DNA of 64,000 bases, taken from NCBI GenBank assembly GCA_019054805.1, contig JAHQIY010000004.1, positions 1,054,001 to 1,118,000 on the forward strand, read 5' to 3'. This stretch comes from Brachionus manjavacas (lineage: Eukaryota > Rotifera > Eurotatoria > Ploima > Brachionidae). A program made the position numbers and the translations under genes. The number at the start of each line of letters is the position of its first letter. The stretch's first letter is position 1. Positions 9,560 through 20,000 of this stretch are shown piece after piece. The notes under the pieces were generated by a model, which saw nothing but the letters and a program-made list of their open reading frames with translations, was not told the origin of the DNA and made no database searches.

Positions 9560-10585
9560 ACCGTAGTGTCTCTTTTGTCTATTTACATGCACTATCAGTC
9601 GCTTGCCTTTTGTTTTGATTGGGCGAATTTTATAATTCGCCCGGTTTACTTTTTGTTCCACGACGTAGGGTCCATTCCAGTTGTATGTGAACTTCCTGCA
9701 CTAACCCCTTTTAATGACATCGTTCCTGATCCACGCCAGGTCGCCGGGCTTGAATTCAGCGGCATAAACGTGTCTGTCGTAGTTTAGTCTCATTCGCCGG
9801 ATGCGCACGTTCTTATTTTATCTAACTTTTTCGTAGACTTTTTGTAGCTTGAATTTTATTAGATCAGCATATTCATCCGGTGTAGTTGGGACGTTTATAA
9901 TTGGGTACCGATAAATAAGATCCAGCGGCATCTTCGCTTTTCTCCCATACATCAGTTCGTATGTCGTTGCGTGGACGGCAGTGTTGTAGGCAAGACCTAA
10001 AACTTCTATTTGCTGGTCCCAGTCGTCATGGTCTTCATTGACATAACAGGTTATCATTCTCTTGGCCGTCCTGTTGAAACGTTCGCTGATTCCATCGGTT
10101 TGTTGGTGGAATGGCGATGTTCTCAGTCTCTTAGCGTCCATAAGGTTCCATATTTCTTCGATCAAAGCCGACTGATAGTTTGTCCCTTGATCGGTTAGTA
10201 CCGCTTCCGGTATGCCGTGCCTACAAATAAACGTAAAGAGGCATTTTGCGACTGTTTTGGCTTCGGCACTTTGTATTGAAAATAACACCATCCATTTGGT
10301 GAAATGGTCAATTATACAAAGAATATATTTGTTATTTGTTCTGGACGTTATTAGTGGTCCTAAAATGTCTGATGTTATTATTTCGAGCGGCCTATTGGTA
10401 ATTATTGGTATCAACTTGTTTTTGATTTTACGTCCAGTTGTTGACCTTTGGCATGGCTCGCAGTTGAGTATAAACGTTTTTATTTCGTCGAAATATTTTG
10501 GCCAGTAAAATTTCTGTCGGATCTTATTAAACGTTTTCTCTAATTTTAGGTGTCCACTCCATTTTGATGCATGTTCTTGTTGCAT
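9560..10585 (-). pseudogene. Integrase of second Gypsy-like element
   Basis: The 10585-9818 frame has an HHCC-type zinc module (HASKWSGH ... CEPC) and a DDE core: TSDILGPL, LTDQGTNYQS and SERFNRT. After a stop at 9818 the same frame continues through a GPY/F-type C-terminal domain (YAAEFKPGDLAWIRND; YNWNGPYVV), with a second stop after VIKRG, reaching about 9560 (HYGGGDLQ-stop). A TAA also separates this frame from the upstream RNase H-linker frame. The product is inactive in this copy. Confidence 0.9.
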
Positions 10586-10588
10586 TTT

Positions 10589-11214
10589 TTATTTTCGTTC
10601 ATTAGATGGTACAACGAACTGGGCACAATTGTTATTATGTTTGTCTATTCGGTACAACACCTCCCCAATCAATTTAAATTCGTCCCATGAATTGTAAAAA
10701 AATTCGTGAATATTGTTTTCAAACTTGTCAATTTTTGGTTTCTCCTTGTTATTTCTCAAAATTTCTATGAACCACGCAATGTCGCTGTCTAACTTCTGGC
10801 ACTCTGTTTTGTTTATCTCTTGGAAGTGAATGGTGTTTATTTGTTCTACTTCGTCGTAAAGCATGTTTATCATTAAATCATCGTTGTCTGGTTTGTTAAC
10901 GTTATCGTCAGATTTTAATGGCCATCTCGAAAGGCTATCGGCGTTTTGGTGTTTGGTGCCTTTACGATACATGATTTTGAAATCAAATGATTCTAGTCTT
11001 ATGATCCAGCGTGCGAGTCTTGGTGCCGGGTTTTTCACCGTTCATAACCATTGTAGTGGCTGATGGTCGGTGACTACGATGAATTCTTGACCGAATAAGT
11101 ATTCACGGAAATGTTCGATCGAGTTTACGATGGCTAATAATTCCTTTTCTGACATTGAATAGTTTTTTTCAGGTTTTGACAGGCCCCTAGAGTAGTAGGC
11201 TATCGGCTATCGGT
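10589..11214 (-). pseudogene. RNase H and linker of second Gypsy-like element
   Basis: The frame 11038-10589 begins KNPAPRLARWIIRLESFDF and contains MYRKGTKHQNADSLSRW, the C-terminal RNase H signature, then an acidic linker to integrase. Upstream, RNase H sequence ([28 protein letters not shown]) is in the same frame but ends at a TGA near 11043. A frameshift near 11230 sits in a small tandem duplication (tatcggctatcgg). Confidence 0.88.
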
Positions 11215-12244
11215 CTATAATCGTTCGTTCCTTCTTTGTTGTGATAACACGGCGCCGATTCCGTAATTGCTAGCGTCTGTTTCTAGTTTGAACGTTTTGG
11301 TGAAGTCTGGTATTGCCAAAATCTTATGTGACATCAAATAGCTCTTGAGGACCTGGAAAGATGACTCGCATTCTCGTGACCATTCAAAATTTGTATGCTT
11401 ATGGTTCAGTTTGTGGAGCGGGGCGGCAATTTTTGCAAAATTTCTGATGAACTTCCTGTAGTACGAAGCTAGGCCTATGAAGCTGATTACTTGGTCAACG
11501 TTTTGTGGTCTTGGGTACTTTAGCAAAGCTTCTATCTTCCTTGGAGATGGTGCTATTGTTCCATTGGAGACTACGTGACCTAAGTACTCGATCGACGTTT
11601 CGAAAAACTGGCATTTGGAAAGCTTGATTTTTAATTCGTATTGTCGGATGACATTGAGAACTCGTTGAATGTGATCGTAATGTTCTTCAACTGTCTTTGA
11701 GAATATTATGATGTCGTCTGGGTATTGCCGATAAGGTCTTTGAAGATCTCGTTCATGAAACGTTGGAACGTTGCTCCTGAGTTTGTTAATCCCATTGGTA
11801 GTACTCTGAACTCGAAGTGACCGAATTCACAATTGAACGCTGTGAGGTGTTGACTTTCTTTGGAAATTCTGATTTGGAAGTATCCCGATGCGAAGTCGAT
11901 TTTTGAAAAGATCCTCGAATTCTTTAGGTTTGATAGCAAAACGTCAATTCTTGGAAGTGGGTAACAGTATCTTATTGTAAGGCTATTGAGTTTGCGGTAG
12001 TCGATTGTTAGCCTAACGTTTCCGTCGCTTTTTTTTACAAGGTGTACCGGGATGAATATGGTGAACGACTGTTTGTAATTAGTCCCGCCTCTGCCATCTC
12101 GGTGATTAACTGTTTGAACTCGTTTCGTTTTGCGAAAGGTACAGGTCTAGGTTTGATGCTGAATGGGATGTTGTCTGTGAGTCTTATTTCGTGTTTGATC
12201 GCGTTTGTTGGTTTTAAGTCTCTCAGGCTCTTCGCCGAAACGTC
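11215..12244 (-). pseudogene. Reverse transcriptase of second Gypsy-like element
   Basis: Reads as a Gypsy RT: FSIKPRPVPFAKRNEF and RLTIDYRKLNSL, then KIDFASGYFQIRI (first catalytic Asp) and FEFRVLPMGLTNSGATFQRF. A short deletion/frameshift follows, then YPDDIIIFSKT (catalytic pair in a YxDD variant) and LGHVVSNGTIAPSPRK, with thumb-connection sequence FIGLASYYRKFIRNF and LETDASNYGIGAVLSQQ. It is broken by a TGA at the protease junction (12245), the frameshift near 11728 and one near 11230. The Pro in YPDD probably arises from the nearby deletion. Confidence 0.9.
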
Positions 12245-12709
12245 TCATGCTTCTTTGGTGATTCTGGTGCGAAGCTTTTCGATTATAGGACTATTTATCT
12301 GTTCTTCTCTCTCTTTCATGAAATTGATGGCGCAGTCGTTGTCTATTTCATCCTCTTTGATTTCCGTGCATTTCAGACGAACTATCAGTTGTTCAATGAT
12401 GTCTTTTGTAACGTAAAATTTGTTTAATTTTTCCAATCCAATCAGGCAATCGTTGAGTAGGTTTCCGATCACTAAAACTTCCGTGTCAAGTGTTTGATCA
12501 CCTAGTGTCAATTTAATCGTTGTTTTGCCGATTGTGTTCGTTGGGGTTCCTATTGCTGTAAACATTTGTTTAGATGTAGGTGTGGCCAGTTTGGTTGCAC
12601 CTGTAGCATCTTTGTGTCGGTTCGAAGGAAACGTGTCTCGAATCTGGACTAATGTTTCTTGGTTGGTCTTGAATTGGATAGTTCGATTCCGTGTTGATTT
12701 TTCTTGCAT
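12245..12709 (-). pseudogene. Protease region of second Gypsy-like element, active site missing
   Basis: Retropepsin C-terminal half is recognisable (TIKLTLGDQTLDTEVLVI; NDCLIGLEKLNKFYV). The DTG/DSG active-site segment is absent: gag runs into this region just after the first half of its zinc knuckle, with a frame change near 12570. A small deletion has therefore removed the rest of the knuckle and the protease active site. Confidence 0.75.
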
Positions 12710-13253
12710 GCATGCTTGTTCTGGGTGTTGTGTTCAAGACCTCTTCGTACCTCGATGCTAACTCTGTAATTTCACTCAACGAGTTCAATGTTGGTCGTGC
12801 AACCTTTAACTTGATTTGGATTTCTGTCGATTTTATACCATCGATGAATTGATCTGCTATGAAAGTGTCTGTTACGTTTTGATCTACTCCTGGGAATGCC
12901 TTCTTTGAAAGAATGCGGAGTTGTGTCACGAACAGGTGAACGTTCTCATTCTCGAGTTGTCTTCTCTCTAAGAAAGATCTCTTCGGGTTTGAGTTCCCTT
13001 TACGTTCGTATAGTTGGATCAGCAGTGATTTCAATTGTTGGTAAGCCTGATTGTCGTTTTCGCGGAATGGATATTCGTCAACGTTCTTCCTACATTCTTG
13101 GTCAAGCTTCAAAAACATGATGTCTTTCCTGTTGTCTTGGATGTTATTTATTTTGAAGAACATATCGAAGTTTTAGATCCAATCTTTGATATCGTCACTG
13201 TTTGGGTCGAATGCGTTTGGAGCTTGTATTTGGTAGTAATTTCTACTTTGGTG
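12570..13253 (-). pseudogene. Gag of second Gypsy-like element
   Basis: A Gag-type helical domain (FFKINNIQDNRKDIMFLKL; RRQLENENVHLFVTQLR; FIADQFIDGIKS) followed by a truncated CCHC knuckle (CYRCNQTGHT). The frame extends upstream of the Met at 13163 through PNAFDPNSDDIKDWI and one TAA stop, and is in phase with the hydrophobic ORF before it. Confidence 0.85.
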
Positions 13254-13700
13254 TTATATTATGCGGTTTGATAACGTTGGCGCTGCTGACACCGCGGTTG
13301 TACCGCATAACACAGGAAGCGCTGTAGGTAGTTGGCTCGTTGCATTGTTGTTTTGGTTATTACAGACGAAGGTGAAGTTGTTGTTCTTCTGTCTCTTGTA
13401 ACTAAAAATAGTTGTCCACATTATCATTATTATTATTGTTATTATTGCCACAGACGTTGACATCAGGACGTTGTCATTGATCAGGCACCAGCACCGGTTC
13501 ATGCATGGAATTATTTGTGCTATGCTTGATTCTATAAATTTTATTATACGTTTTGTTATTCCTGATTCTTGTTCCTGATGTGTTATCGCTTTCAAAATTT
13601 CCCATAGGCCCATCTTGGCGTCGATTAAAATGGATCCACGCGGTTGAGTGTTGATTGAATTTCTAACAATGTGCGTTTTGAGAATGAATAAACATTCCAC
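13254..13700 (-). CDS. Hydrophobic ORF upstream of and in frame with gag
   Basis: 148 residues. MGLWEILK at residues 30-37 would be an N-myristoylation-like start. A 20-odd residue hydrophobic span (VAIITIIIMIMWTTIF) follows a Cys-containing stretch (IPCMNRCWCLI), then basic and Asn-rich sequence and PTALPVLCGTT. It ends at a TAA only about 13 codons before recognisable Gag sequence in the same frame, so in an intact relative it was probably the Gag N-terminus, acting as a membrane-binding matrix-like region. I recognise no family. Confidence 0.5.
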   Translation of the reverse strand: MECLFILKTHIVRNSINTQPRGSILIDAKMGLWEILKAITHQEQESGITKRIIKFIESSIAQIIPCMNRCWCLINDNVLMSTSVAIITIIIMIMWTTIFSYKRQKNNNFTFVCNNQNNNATSQLPTALPVLCGTTAVSAAPTLSNRII

Positions 13701-13807
13701 CCCTAAACAACGTTTTATATAATGTGAAAACGTGTTATTAAATATAATGTGTGTGAATGTGAGACTTAGCTATGCATCGCTTTGTCTGTAATGTGTATGT
13801 AATTAAT

Positions 13808-14055
13808 TCTGCGTGCACCCCGTTTCGGGAACGCGGCTTATGACAAATTAATCTTCGCCTCATTGGTCCGCGACTTAGGACTAATTAGTCTGCACCCCGC
13901 TTTTGGGAACGTAACTTACAGCTAGAATGACAGATATCTTCGTTCCCTGGTCCTATCTGTATGCTGAAAATGTGATGTCTGAGTGGACCCTTCTGGGCAT
14001 CGCGACTTCTAAAAATTAACCTGCGCCCCATGAGTCCCCGACTTACGATGAAATT
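13808..14055. repeat. Degenerate ~40-bp repeats in the element leader
   Basis: Units share a pyrimidine/GGG/GAC pattern: TGCACCCCGTTTCGGGAACG, then a CGCCTCATTGGTCCGCGACTT unit, TGCACCCCGCTTTTGGGAACG, a TTCCCTGGTCC unit, GGACCCTTCTGGGCATCGCG and TGCGCCCCATGAGTCCCCGA. Several can fold as CCC-loop-GGG hairpins. They lie between the 5' LTR and the coding region, where packaging or translation signals occur. Confidence 0.6.
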
Positions 14056-14128
14056 ATGGCCAAAGAAGAAAGCATTGACAAGAGTTTCTCAGAGCAAATA
14101 TAGTCTGAGACTCACTTGTGGACGTTAA

Positions 14129-14239
14129 TGTAATAGATGAGGATTTTGGCCGAGAAGGCCGCTAGGATAAATGAGAAACGTTAAATGGGGGGGGGGGAAA
14201 TACTTTATTATTCAACTAACTTTATTATGAAAAAAACAA
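14129..14239 (-). repeat. 5' short LTR
   Basis: 111 bp, partner of 8675-8782, with a longer G run (11 versus 7) and about two substitutions. Carries AATAAA signals on the minus strand. Confidence 0.82.
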
Positions 14240-14252
14240 ACTTATTTTATAG

Positions 14253-14319
14253 TGAGAGTGTAGATGTGCGCACTCTCAACGTTTAGAACTCGACGAATGT
14301 AAAGTAACTATTCGTCGAG
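14253..14319. repeat. Two strong hairpins beside the LTR
   Basis: TGAGAGTG/CACTCTCA (14253-14278, 8-bp stem) is followed by CTCGACGAAT/ATTCGTCGAG (14289-14319, 10-bp stem, 11-nt loop), in otherwise AT-rich flanking DNA. Confidence 0.75.
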
Positions 14320-15040
14320 GTGGCGAAGGAATTGGTTTATTACAATTTTTTGGAATTAAAAAGAAAAAATAAATAATTATTTTAAGAGCTTAGCTTTTTT
14401 ATTCAAGTCAAGTAGTTTAAAAAAAAAATCTTTAGACTTTGTTTTCTAGGATGAGCTTCCAAAAAAAAAAATCAAAAAGCATGAGAACAAAGTCTTAAGA
14501 TAAAAATTAATTTGCTTGAAAAAGAAGATTCATATTTTATAAAAAATTCATTTTATTTTTAATTAAAGATTAAAAATTTTTTTCATCTCTTGGCTCAAAA
14601 AATTCTTGGCGTCACTTGCTAAGAAGCGTGTGCAACACACAATTTTTTTAACTACGATTACATGGCTTATTCTGTGATGTTTTCGCCAGTGATAAGTCGT
14701 TGTGACAACTTTGGTCAGTCAAACTTTATGTCTCTGCTATTTCGGCAATAGAAAGAATTGTGAAGATGATAATTCAAAATAGGCATCAAACAGTATGACT
14801 TTTTGTCCAAAGAACCACACAACTCTTTGAGCACTTATTTTTGCACTCAAAAACTCGAGCTGCTTTAAAGATGCAATTAAGGACTACGAACGCTTTTTAA
14901 GCATTTGTCCGAGTGATGCCTCGGCATAGATCTCATTTGATTTGCTTTTCTTATAATAAAAATTTTAACTGATTTAAAATTTTAATTTTGAGAAACTTAA
15001 AGAAAATCTAAAAATAAACAATTTTCTGGACGAACACAGT
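14320..15040. other. AT-rich spacer, no gene seen
   Basis: The right end (14640-14940) has slightly higher complexity and might be decayed exon sequence belonging to the trehalase pseudogene, but I cannot align it. Confidence 0.4.
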
Positions 15041-15051
15041 CTGGAACAAAT

Positions 15052-16207
15052 ACAGCAGTTTTGGATACGCACCTGCACGAGCCGGGCATAGAAATAATCC
15101 GAGCCGAACTAACAGACTGGGTTGAGCATCCACGCTTCCTCAAGAACATCCAAAGCAAGGAGCTAAGACACTTTTGCACTGCTCTCAACCGCGTTCGGTT
15201 AAACTTGAACAAAAAGCTGGACATGAGCAAACTAGGGCACAAATGCGTCACCAGTCACCTTCTAATGCGCCACCACAATCGTTCCCGGCGGTCGCTTCAT
15301 CGAAATCTACTACTTGGTCACATAATGGACAATCGAAGGCCTGCTCGTTTGCGGCATGACCGACACAATGCGTCAATTGATCGAAAACTTCATATTCTTT
15401 GTCAAAAAATTCGGATTCACTCCGAACGACTCGCGCATCTACTACTTAAACCGTAAACAGCCTCACAACTTCGCCCAAATGGTCATGCGACCACATGGAT
15501 CCACCACCAAACAACAAAAAAAAACTTCGTCCTCACTCACGCCTACAATTTCATTCTCTTCGAATACCGCTACTGGACCCGTCAAAAATCAATCGAACTC
15601 CTGGTCGACAAGCGAACAAAAAGCAAGTTCAAATTCAACCGCTACACAGTCAACACAAAAATAGCCTGGCCCGAATCCATCTCGAGGACATGCACACGGC
15701 CAGACACTGTCACACCCACGCCTAAAAACACAAGCTCTACTGCGACATCACGGCCGCCGTCGAGTCCGGCTACGACTTTAGTTCAAGATGGTTCAAGAAC
15801 CCCATGAACATGGCCACAATTCACACAACAGACTTAATACCTTATATAATACGACATGAGAACGATGTCGGGAGTGAGAGCGGCTGAAGTGATCCGTAAG
15901 CATTGGCACTTGTTTGATGGATATTAGCGCCGTGTGCCCGTCTCTCTGTTAAAGACCACGCAGCAATGGAACTTTAATAATGTGTGGGCGTCCAACCAAC
16001 ACTCGTATATCATGATGATGTTGAAGCATGAACCGTGTGTGGCATTAAAGTTGGCGAAGAAGTTTTTTAAATAGTGTGTATCATTGGTGGAAGAAAAGTG
16101 GTATGATTTATGAGAAGATTGAAGTGCATGTGCCTGGAGAGAAAGTTGCTGGTGGCGAGTATGACGTACAGACTGGGTTTGTCTGGACTAATGGAGTCAT
16201 TTTTTAG
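15052..16207 (+). pseudogene. Trehalase (GH37) pseudogene
   Basis: Read across frames it follows the trehalase catalytic domain from before signature 1 to the C-terminus: EPGIEIIRAELTDWVEHPRF and KLDMSKLGHKCVTSHL, then VPGGRFIEIYY (signature 1), GLLVCGMTDTMRQLIENF, FTPNDSRIYYLNRKQP, NRYTVNTKIAWPES, AAVESGYDFSSRWFKNP, LLKTTQQWNFNNVWASNQH (signature 2), PGEKVAGGEYDVQTGFVW and TNGVIF-stop at 16205-16207. At least four frameshifts and several stops occur. About 100-150 residues are missing between 15845 and 15930. The N-terminus and signal peptide are not found, and no intron is apparent, which suggests a retrocopy. An active enzyme would hydrolyse trehalose to glucose. GC content is well above the flanks. 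Confidence 0.88.
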
Positions 16208-16418
16208 CTCGTTTAAATTTTTAAAGATGAAATGATGCAAGATCTGAGTGGTTAAATTAAGAATTTTTTTTGTTTTTTTTTTTAAGATATTAAAAAGATG
16301 TCGTTCGGATTCATTTGAGTTAAAAAATTAACAAGAAAAAATTAAATTTTTTTAGATAAAAAAAAAGCTCTGAAATTATTGTTATTTTACATTTCTTTTT
16401 ATTGATGATCTTTTTTAA

Positions 16419-17616
16419 CACTAGAACGCCCGGGGGTTTTTTAAACCCCTTTTTGATTTTAAAATGTCAATAAAAATTTTTCTAAGAGGAGTTTTGTCAA
16501 AATTTTTTTTTTCCCTAATTGAAAATGTAAATTTAATTATTATTTTGTTTTTGAAAATTAAAAATTATAATAATTTAATGTCAAAAAAATAAATATACAT
16601 AAACGCCCGGAGGGGGTTTTTTAAACCCCTTTGAAATTTTCCCTTTTCTATCGCTAAAAATTAATAAATTCTTAGCATAAAATAATAAAATTTTAAAAAA
16701 CTATAAAATGCCAAAAAGGACTTCAGTTTTACGTGCTTTGGAACAGCTAACCAAAGCAAATGATGCAGATACAGATGTTTCAGGAGACTCTGATTATGAA
16801 AATGAAGACTTTGATTCGGAAGTTGACTATGTTGAATCTGACGATTCAACAAACGATGAATGCGATAAACAAAGTGATGTCGACATTGATTCTTTCGAGT
16901 GTGCAAATGGTGACCAACAAACATCTGGACAATCTGGAAATGAAGATAAAACTTCTAAATCAGGCGTTATTTGGAATAAAATGAATGACGGTGATGAAAC
17001 AAAAATAAGAAAAAGGATTTCTTTCAATCAAAAAGCTGGCCCTACAAGTTATGCTGCAACAAGGTTAGATAAGAGTGCTTTGTCAGCTTTTTTAGTTATT
17101 TTCGATATGGCAATGGTGAAAATGGTACTTGAATGTACAAATGTTTTTGCCCAGACTATTGATCATAGTCTTTCTTTTTCAAAGGAAGATATCATAAAAA
17201 AAATCTGCCAAATGTTATAAACGACTACAACAAGAATAAAGTTGGTGTTGATTGTGTTGACAGTATGACCAGACTGTATTCACCTAAAGCTCAAACTCGA
17301 AAATGGCTGCTTCATGTGTTTTTTAACATACTAAACATTGCAGTAATTAATAGCTGGGTTTTATACAAAGAGGTAAATAATTAAAATATACCTAGACGAA
17401 ACTTCAACGTTCAGCTTATTGAAGAGCTACTTGAAATCATACATGAATTGTGGAAGGACTACCGTAAACATCGCAAATTCAACCGGTCCGATGACGAGGA
17501 CCTCAACGATGACGAGTCCATGGAGTTCAAAAGAGATGCCAACGAACACTCGTACTGTATTGTTAAAGTTTTTATACTTAAGAAAACAGATTAATTTAAG
17601 AATAATTTTCATTTAA
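16419..17616 (+). mobile_element. piggyBac-like element, copy 1 (internally deleted)
   Basis: The left end sits at a TTAA (16415-16418), the piggyBac target, followed by CACTAGAACGCCCGGGGG and a palindromic GGTTTTTTAAACCCC. A related subterminal motif (ACGCCCGGAGGGGG, then TTTTTTAAACCCC) recurs at 16603-16632. Copies 2 and 3 (34493, 37725) share this layout. I could not find a matching right-hand end, so the right boundary is approximate. Confidence 0.75.
16708..17594 (+). pseudogene. piggyBac-type transposase (DDE_Tnp_1_7) remnant
   Basis: The first frame (16708-17220) encodes the acidic N-terminal region (NDADTDVSGDSDYENED) and part of the dimerisation/DDE core, then stops. Sequence from 17219 in another frame reads DYNKNKVGVDCVDSMTRLY, the segment holding the last catalytic Asp, and RKWLLHVFFNILNIAVINS. 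It is followed by a stop and NVQLIEELLE. A large central part of the catalytic domain is missing, so the copy is inactive. Confidence 0.83.
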
Positions 17617-17734
17617 GAATTTATTTAAAAATTATATTTTAATATTTTATAAAAATTGATTAAATTAAAAATATTGACAAAATACAAGTCCAAAATTTTT
17701 TTTAAATAATTGAATTTTTAAAAGTTTTTTTAAA

Positions 17735-18041
17735 CAAAATTAATTTCAACATCCCTAGAAAAAAAGTTATCAACAAAACTGAACAAAAAACAAAAATTAC
17801 GAATATAAAATTTAAATATCCAAAAATACCGACATCAAAGAATAAACCTTTAAAAAATGAATTTACAAAATGTCCATTCCATTGTCCTAAACCAGAAAAA
17901 AAATCTGTTAATGTGAGTATCAAAACTCTATATATAGATGGACTTTTTGAACAGAAGTCACTTGAAAAAAAAATAAAAAATAAAATAATCTTTATAAGGC
18001 AAACATTTTTTTATAAGCTGTTTCAAGATCATTATAATTAA
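17735..18041 (+). CDS. Open frame of unknown function
   Basis: About 100 codons open without a Met start: KINFNIPRKKVINKTEQK, PKIPTSKNKPLKNEF, KCPFHCPKPEKKSVN, then TLYIDGLF. A perfect donor (GTGAGT) follows SVN at about 17911, so the first part may be an exon. The basic, Pro/Cys-containing composition is not diagnostic. It could be part of the adjacent transposon. Confidence 0.25.
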
Positions 18042-20000
18042 CATAAACACCTTCACCAAAAAACACTGTGAACAAAAGGACAGAAACAAAAAAAAGTAAA
18101 GTACAAATAACAGCATATAAAAAATAAAAAAGTATATTAGTTTTCTGACATAGTGAGTGAATCGTCCGAATTTTTAAAAATTACATATATTTTGATTGGT
18201 TGAAATTTGGAATGAAAGATTTTTGTTAAAAAATCAAATTTTTTTATTCAAAAAGAGGAAAGTATAAAAAATGTAAAATAAGATAAATTTTCTTTATATT
18301 GTTAATAAATTTTCTTTCAAATAAAATTTTTATCATTTTTCTTATAATAAAATTTATCCAAAATTGCATTTATCTAATTTAATTTTGAATAAATTATTAT
18401 AATTTTATTTATATACAATAAAAAAATAGTAAAAATAAAACACTTGATTATTCTTTATTTTTTCATCTACTTCATTTTCTGTTAAATAATCTCAAAAATA
18501 AAAATGAATTCTGTTCCTCTAAAATCAAAGATAAGTTAAAAAAAAGTAGTCAAAAAGTAAAAAATTTTCTTATAGTTTACAATCAAAACAATAGAGCTTA
18601 GAATTTTAATTATTAGGACTTACTTGGACTTGACGCGAAACTAAAAACATTTTATATTTTTGGAAAAAATTTTTTTAACTAAAAATTAAAACTTTATTAA
18701 TTAAAACTTAATTATTTCTTTGCTCAAAAAAGATCTATGCACATTTGCTAGTCACTTCAGAAAATCCTATGAAAAATAATTCAATGAAATTTGTTAAATT
18801 AATTTTGCAAAAAATTTCCATTTTTTATTCCCAAAATTCTGGTAAATTTTGGCAAGTTTTCTAGATTAATTTTAGTTTGCCGGAAGCCCTTAAAAATTTC
18901 TCTAAATTGATGTTATTTACAGTAAAAAGTTTAAAATAGTTCAAAAAATAAAAATGGTCCAAAATTCAATGCAAATAGCGTATTGTTCTTTTTTAATCTA
19001 GTAAAAATTATTTTTATATAGTGTTTTGTCTTTTTTTCTATTAGTTAAAAAAAATATCTAGTAAATTTCATTTTTTTATCTAATAAAGTTAATCCTATAC
19101 CAACATTGGTTGACAAATTATGTGAAAAAAAGACAATAGACTCAAGACGGCCTGGTAAACATCATAGTTAGTTAAAACTATGTTTACCAAATATGTGATC
19201 GAAATTTCAAATTCTCACGTGATAAAAAAAACACTAATTTATTATAACATGTGATAAACATATCATGAGCTTGAAATTATAAACTAGAAATTTGCTGAAT
19301 TTTAAAGTAAAAATATAATTAAAAATTTTAAAATCTTTTACTATTCTAAAAAATCAAATAAGTTAAAAAACGTAAATTCCTACTAGAAATTTCTAGGAAT
19401 AGACTTATTCAAATGGAAGAAGAAATTTAAATAAAAATATTGCTGAGATCGGTTTAGTAGAATCTGATTCCATTAATCCTTACCCAAAAAAGAGTGTTGA
19501 CTTAATTTCGAGAGAATATGAGTCTAGCTTTGCTCAGAACCCTTAATCCTTGAGGAAGCATTGATTCAATTAGAATTAAATAATACTCAAAAGGCTATAC
19601 AGCAACTATTGAAATTATTGCTTTCAAAGGAGCATTTTAAAAAAAAAGCTAAATTTTTAATAAATTAACAAATTATAATTTTATTAACTTGAAATCTGTT
19701 TGAATGCTCAACCAGATTTTGATTGTGGAATTTTGAAGCTAGTGAAAACAATTTAACTCGGTGAACAAAAAAATAGGTAAAAATAAAACATTTGCGTCAA
19801 ACAGCATAGACTATTTTTTTAGCCTTTTCTTTTTTCATAATCTAAAAAATAGAATTCAATTAATAAATATTCAAATATGCAAGAAAATAAGTTTTAAAAT
19901 TAAAAATCTTGATTCAATAAAGAATTAAGATCATTAAAATGCATTTTGAACTATAGAAATGATTAATTTTTTTCAAAGCTTTTTTTAAAAGATTGTTTAA
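18042..20000. other. AT-rich region, no gene seen
   Basis: A coding-like but broken stretch at about 19440-19640 (VESDSINPYPKKSVDL; NNTQKAIQQLLKLLLS) is the only hint of former exons. A hairpin occurs at 19153-19189. Confidence 0.45.
19153..19189. repeat. Imperfect palindrome
   Basis: TGGTAAA..CATAGTT pairs with AACTATG.TTTACCA around a short loop, with a 3-nt bulge in the left arm. Confidence 0.7.

Larger units (their letters stand above)
8675..14239 (-). mobile_element. Gypsy-like LTR element with short LTRs and extra ORFs
   Basis: Flanked by direct repeats 8675-8782 and 14129-14239, which begin TG and end CA on either strand. Minus-strand order: leader with degenerate repeats, hydrophobic ORF, gag with zinc knuckle, protease remnant, RT, RNase H, integrase, then a downstream RRM-like ORF running into the 3' LTR. 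The LTRs differ by about two substitutions plus a G-run length change, yet the coding region has many stops, frameshifts and small deletions. No target duplication, TGG-type primer site or clear polypurine tract is visible, so boundaries are less secure than for the first element. Confidence 0.85.

Noticed and set aside
9354-9787. Plus-strand frames of 70-73 codons
   Set aside because: Antisense to the integrase C-terminal region; no supporting motif.
12042-13271. Plus-strand frames with hydrophobic stretches
   Set aside because: Antisense of the protease/gag region.
13808-14055. CRISPR-like array
   Set aside because: Repeats are degenerate, spacers are not unique and the setting is a eukaryotic LTR element leader.
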